Shown here piece by piece: positions 60,649 to 64,000 of a stretch of DNA of 64,000 bases. The notes below the pieces were generated by a model, which saw only the letters and a list, made by a program, of their open reading frames with translations, was not told where the DNA came from and made no database searches. Source of the stretch: Gp1-AA133 sp964641665 (lineage in GTDB: Bacteria; Acidobacteriota; Terriglobia; Terriglobales; Acidobacteriaceae). A program made the position numbers and the translations under genes. Position 1 is the stretch's first letter. Each line of letters starts with the position of its first letter. The stretch lies in assembly GCA_964641665.1 (NCBI GenBank), contig CAZXKO010000055.1:48610-112609 (forward strand), given 5' to 3'.

Positions 60649-63366
60649 ATGCTCTCTGACTCCGCCATCCTGATGAAAATCGAGCGTCAGCCCAAGCGCG
60701 CCGCCGGATTCAAACAACTCGTCCGCGAACTCGGGCTGCATGGCGACCAAAGCCGCGAACTCGACGAACGCCTCGATCGCATGGTCGCCGCCGGACAACT
60801 CGTCCGCGTCGATTCCGACCGCTACGCGCTGCCCTCGGCCTCCGCGGGCAAGAACATGATCGTCGGCCGCCTGAGCATGCATCGCGACGGCTACGGGTTC
60901 GTGCTCCCCGATCCGAAGTCGCTTGACGCCCGCTCCAAGGCCCGCCTCGCCGGCGACATCTTCATCCCGCCGCCCTTGATCGGCTCCGCCATGCACGGCG
61001 ACCAGGTGCTGGTAGAGGTAGGCACGATCCGTCCCGACGGCCGCGCCGAAGGCCGCATCGTTCGCTCCGTCAACCGCGCCCACACAACGGTGGTCGGAAC
61101 CTTCCACTACGGCTCACGCCAAAACTACGTCACTCCCATCGACGACAAAATCCGCCAGGAAATCGTCATCCCGCCCGGGATGGAATTTTCAGAAGGCCCG
61201 TCGTTGGTCCTTGGTCGTTCGTCGCTAGCAAATGCCCAAGATGCCGACGTCATTCGAACCGACCAACAAAATGAGGCAAAGACATCAGACCGCATGGGTA
61301 AGTCCACGCCGACGACCAACGACCAACGACCAACGACGAAATCCGTTCACCGCGTCCTGGGCGAAGAAGCCGCCCGCCGCACCACATGGGACGACCTCGA
61401 CGGCGTGGTCGTCGACGTCGAAATCACCGACTGGCCCTCGCCCACGCAGAATCCTCGCGGCAGAGTCGTCGAGATCCTGGGCTACGAAGACGATTTTGGC
61501 GTCGACGTGGAAATCATGATCCGCAAGTTCCACCTCCCGCACCGCTTCCCCGCTGAGGTGCTCGACGAAGCGCAGGCGGTCGAGAACATCATCCCCGCCC
61601 ACGAACTGCGCAAGCGTCGCGACTATCGCAACCTTCCCATCGTCACCGTCGACGGCGAGACTGCCCGCGACTTCGACGACGCCGTCACCGTCCGCCAACT
61701 CCCAAACGGCAGCTATGAACTCCAGGTCCACATCGCCGACGTGGCGCAGTACGTCATCGAAGGCTCTGCGCTCGACCAGGAAGCCCGCCTGCGCGGCACC
61801 AGCGTCTACTTCCCCGACCGCGCCGTGCCCATGCTGCCGCTCGAACTCTCCACCGACATCTGCAGCCTGCGCCCGCATGTCGATCGCCTGGTGCTCTCGT
61901 GCGTCATGGAAATCGATCACCGCGGCGAGATCGTCGGCTACGAAGTGAATGAAGGCGTCATCCGCTCGGCCGAGCGCATGACCTACACCGCCGTGAACGC
62001 CGTTCTCGAAGGCGACGAGTCCGCTCGCAAGCGTTACGCTCCGCTCGTTCCGCTCTTTGAGCAGATGCGCGATCTCGCCCTCATCCTGAACCGCAAGCGC
62101 GAGCGCCGCGGCTCCATCGACTTCGACCTACCCGAACCTGTCATCGAATTCGACGAGAACGGGCTGATGCAGTCGATCACCCGTTCCGAGCGCAACATCG
62201 CGCACCGCCTGATCGAAGAGTTCATGCTCTCCGCCAACGAGTGCGTTGCGCACTACCTCGAGAACAAACGCATCGCCTCGCTTTACCGCATCCACGAGAA
62301 GCCCGACGCCAAGCGCGTCTACGACTTCGAAATCATCGCCACCACCTTCGGCTACTCGCTGGGCGTGGGCGCCCTGCCCATCCAGCGCGTGCAACTCAAG
62401 ACCGACCGCCACGCCGCCCACGGCACCGGCCGTAACGTGCGCGAGATCGAGATCCCCAAAGAAGTCCACATCACCCCGCGCATGTACCAGAAGCTCACCG
62501 AGAAGATCGCCGGCAAGCCCGAAGAACGTATCCTGAGCTACCTGATGCTGCGCTCGCTGAAGCAGGCGAAGTACTCGGAAGAAAACGAAGGCCACTTCGC
62601 CCTGGCCGCGACCACGTATACGCACTTCACGTCGCCGATCCGCCGCTATCCCGACTTGATCGTGCACCGCATCCTGAAGGAAGTGTTGCGGACCGGCCCT
62701 GAGGAGTGGGATGGCAACGTGCCCGTGGGAGTTTCAGGCGCAGGAGTGACGGAGATCGGGGGAAGCGAACGGGAAGGGCACGACTTCAGTCGCGCAGACC
62801 AAGCCAGAAAGAGAGGGGCTTCAGCCCCTGAGGCCGAGCCGTCGCGCCCACGAGCAAGCCGCCAAGACGCCGTCGCCACGCCATGGTCCAAGCGCCGCGA
62901 CCACGACGCTCACCAGAAATCCGTCGAGCCCATGGGCGGCCCCATCCCGCTCGACGAGCTCCACGACATCGCCGAAGAGTCCAGCCAGTCCGAGCGCCGC
63001 GCCGACGACGCCGAGCGCGAGCTCATGGAGTGGAAGAAAGTGAAATTCATGCAGGACCGCGTCGGCGAAGACTTCGACGGCCTCATCATCAGCGTCACCA
63101 AGTTCGGCTTCTTCGTCGAGCTCACCGACCTCTTCGTCGAAGGCCTGGTCCCGCTCAACACCCTCAGCGACGACCGCTACACCTACCACGAGACCACGCG
63201 CGAAATCATCGGCCAGCGTTCCCGCAGAACGTTCCGCCTGGGCCAGAAGGTGCGCGTGCTGGTCGACCGCATCGATCCCGTGGAAAAGAAGCTCCAGTTC
63301 GCCCTGTTCGAGGAAACTCCGCCCGCACCGAAGCACGGGAAGAGAAAATCAGGCAAGCATCGCTAG
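60649..63366 (+). CDS. rnr: Ribonuclease R with two in-frame repeat insertions
   Basis: A 905-residue 3'-5' exoribonuclease. An N-terminal winged-helix/cold-shock part (about 1-180) is followed by the RNB catalytic domain (about 330-700) with its metal Asp residues in DGETARDFDDAV, and SVYFPDRAVPMLPLELS, HFTSPIRRYPDLIVHR. The S1 domain is near 805-880 (FDGLIISVTKFGFFVELTDLFVEGLVPLN), followed by a basic tail. Two stretches are foreign: about residues 178-240, and about 700-750, between the RNB and S1 parts (both described separately). Both keep the frame, so the enzyme may be active. ATG at 60649; no strong ribosome site. Confidence 0.92.
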   Translation: MLSDSAILMKIERQPKRAAGFKQLVRELGLHGDQSRELDERLDRMVAAGQLVRVDSDRYALPSASAGKNMIVGRLSMHRDGYGFVLPDPKSLDARSKARLAGDIFIPPPLIGSAMHGDQVLVEVGTIRPDGRAEGRIVRSVNRAHTTVVGTFHYGSRQNYVTPIDDKIRQEIVIPPGMEFSEGPSLVLGRSSLANAQDADVIRTDQQNEAKTSDRMGKSTPTTNDQRPTTKSVHRVLGEEAARRTTWDDLDGVVVDVEITDWPSPTQNPRGRVVEILGYEDDFGVDVEIMIRKFHLPHRFPAEVLDEAQAVENIIPAHELRKRRDYRNLPIVTVDGETARDFDDAVTVRQLPNGSYELQVHIADVAQYVIEGSALDQEARLRGTSVYFPDRAVPMLPLELSTDICSLRPHVDRLVLSCVMEIDHRGEIVGYEVNEGVIRSAERMTYTAVNAVLEGDESARKRYAPLVPLFEQMRDLALILNRKRERRGSIDFDLPEPVIEFDENGLMQSITRSERNIAHRLIEEFMLSANECVAHYLENKRIASLYRIHEKPDAKRVYDFEIIATTFGYSLGVGALPIQRVQLKTDRHAAHGTGRNVREIEIPKEVHITPRMYQKLTEKIAGKPEERILSYLMLRSLKQAKYSEENEGHFALAATTYTHFTSPIRRYPDLIVHRILKEVLRTGPEEWDGNVPVGVSGAGVTEIGGSEREGHDFSRADQARKRGASAPEAEPSRPRASRQDAVATPWSKRRDHDAHQKSVEPMGGPIPLDELHDIAEESSQSERRADDAERELMEWKKVKFMQDRVGEDFDGLIISVTKFGFFVELTDLFVEGLVPLNTLSDDRYTYHETTREIIGQRSRRTFRLGQKVRVLVDRIDPVEKKLQFALFEETPPAPKHGKRKSGKHR
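61198..61338. repeat. In-frame insertion in rnr bounded by inverted GGTCGTTGGTC / GACCAACGACC words
   Basis: The left arm (61198-61224) reads CGTTGGTCCTTGGTCGTT; the right arm (61309-61338) reads GACGACCAACGACCAACGAC, its inverted form, three units long. About 84 bases separate them. The arms can pair, so the element is a MITE-like stem-loop of 141 bp. It adds about 47 codons. Confidence 0.75.
62775..62840. repeat. REP-like hairpin inserted in frame in rnr
   Basis: GCACGACTTCAGTCGCGC, then AGGGGC-TTCA-GCCCCT as a perfect hairpin. The peptide translation (GHDFSRADQARKRG, ASAPEAEP) is alien to RNase R and sits in a linker between RNB and S1 regions. Confidence 0.75.
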
Positions 63367-63922
63367 CGCCGATCTCACTGGACTCAGTAGCCCGATGGGG
63401 AGAGGTGGGCTTGCCCGCCTCAGTTCCCGGTGGGCCAAGTCTCTGCACCTGGCCTCTTGCCGTGATTTCGGCATGGGTTCTCAAATTTTGCGTGACTTTT
63501 TCTAAACTATTAGCTATGCTCCACCCGAGTTGCCGGAGGGTCCGTTGACAAGGCCTGACCGCCGCATAGAATGCCTCGCCAGTGGCTGCCAGAGCCTCCA
63601 GGGATCGACAGGGGCGTCTCAGGGGACCCCTTGGAGGTCATCCAAAGTCGCACACCGTGCCAGCGCGCTCTAATCGCAAAATATGCCGTTTGTTTGCTGT
63701 AAGATAATCTTGCCATCAGGCCACTCGGCCTCCGCACCATCGTATACGAAGAGTTTTCGCGGCCCAGCCAACGTCGCTTGCAAGGACCCGCCTGCGTTGT
63801 CGAGGGTTTGGTAATTGCTGGAGCCACGTCGGCACGGCGACCAGCGAAAACCCCGACGCAGGTGATAGAATTCACGAGTCAACCCCATCCGTGGCGGATC
63901 GAAGCTGCGGATTCCTTCCTGT
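63367..63922. other. 555-bp region between rnr and tRNA-Pro
   Basis: No convincing gene. A 72-codon minus-strand reading (63670-63888) contains KLFVYDGAEAEWPDGKIIL, which looks peptide-like and may be a remnant, but nothing else supports it. The tRNA promoter should lie in the last 60 bp. Confidence 0.45.
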
Positions 63923-63999
63923 CGGGACGTGGCTCAGCCTGGTAGAGCACTCGCTTGGGGTGCGAGGGGTCGGCAGTTCAAATCTGCCCGTCCCGACCA
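63923..63999 (+). tRNA. tRNA-Pro (anticodon GGG)
   Basis: Full cloverleaf: acceptor CGGGACG pairs with CGTCCCG, D arm GGCTCAGCCTGGTAGAGC, anticodon stem CTCGC/GCGAG around loop TTGGGGT (anticodon GGG), T arm CGGCAGTTCAAATCTGCCC with TTCAAAT loop. The 3' CCA is encoded (63997-63999). Confidence 0.97.
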
Positions 64000-64000
64000 A

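Noticed and set aside
61309..61338. CRISPR-like tandem repeats (GACCAAC units)
   Set aside because: Units are 10 bases and directly adjacent, with no spacers and no cas genes; they are word repeats.
63670..63888. 72-codon minus ORF before tRNA-Pro
   Set aside because: No ribosome site or recognised family; kept only as a note in the intergenic entry.

Overview
The window reads as a chromosomal segment of a GC-rich soil-type bacterium. The best guess is an Acidobacteriota (Terriglobia / Koribacter-like). Reasons: a secreted coiled-coil protein with the 'SLGDLARK' start region typical of that group, an ASPIC/UnbV FG-GAP protein, a bactofilin, long TPR proteins, two-membrane envelope genes (OM barrel, BON protein, DAACS and SulP transporters), and the short 'word' repeats and REP-like hairpins common in those genomes. 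The taxonomic call is inference; no rRNA gene is present. A tRNA-Pro(GGG) closes the window.

Layout. 1-3.4 kb (minus): aldehyde dehydrogenase, FadR-type regulator, 3-hydroxyisobutyrate-type dehydrogenase and the start of a 2-oxoacid dehydrogenase E1 alpha. 3.6-7 kb (plus): alpha/beta hydrolase, dicarboxylate symporter, GH16 glucanase. 7-11.7 kb (minus): a protein with a HELNEARTD motif, Cu/Zn superoxide dismutase, and an AMP-ligase/ACP/acyltransferase fusion. 11.9-12.8 kb: a two-gene RNase A-like toxin and CdiI-type immunity module. 13-22 kb: large TPR protein, LOG protein, ThiE, YdeI/OmdA-like, SUMF1-like, dienoyl-CoA reductase, YvlD, YbaK. 22-26.3 kb: SulP permease, then DUF47 and PiT phosphate transport. 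27-33.6 kb: glyoxylate shunt (malate synthase and isocitrate lyase, divergent) with a TPR-HTH protein next to malate synthase, then leuA behind a leucine-rich leader ORF and an attenuator-like hairpin. 33.8-35.5 kb: a wrecked [NiFe]-hydrogenase locus. 36-41.7 kb: membrane protein, DUF2235 lipase, phospholipase-C-type phosphoesterase, basic protein, OM barrel. 42-43.6 kb: cNMP/DUF1003 protein and BON protein. 43.6-44.6 kb: broken motA/motB. 44.6-48.1 kb: hemE-hemH-hemG. 48-56 kb: broken purU, Met/His-rich exported protein, ABC exporter, GtrA plus CDP-alcohol phosphatidyltransferase, MurJ. 56-64 kb: broken FG-GAP/ASPIC gene, bactofilin, DinB, DUF983, RNase R, tRNA-Pro.

Two themes stand out. First, gene decay: six loci carry frameshifts, nonsense codons or deletions (hydrogenase, hupD, motAB, purU, FG-GAP/ASPIC and a small 120-residue gene), and in two of them a deletion has fused neighbouring genes. 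Second, short repeats: tandem-word repeats and REP-like hairpins lie between genes, and some are inserted in frame inside thiE and rnr. The best candidates for new biology are the stand-alone RNase A-like toxin/immunity pair, the leuA leader/attenuator, the TPR-HTH protein beside the glyoxylate genes, the lipase/OM-barrel cassette, and the coding-tolerated repeat insertions.

All family names come from motif recognition by eye. No database search or folding program was run.
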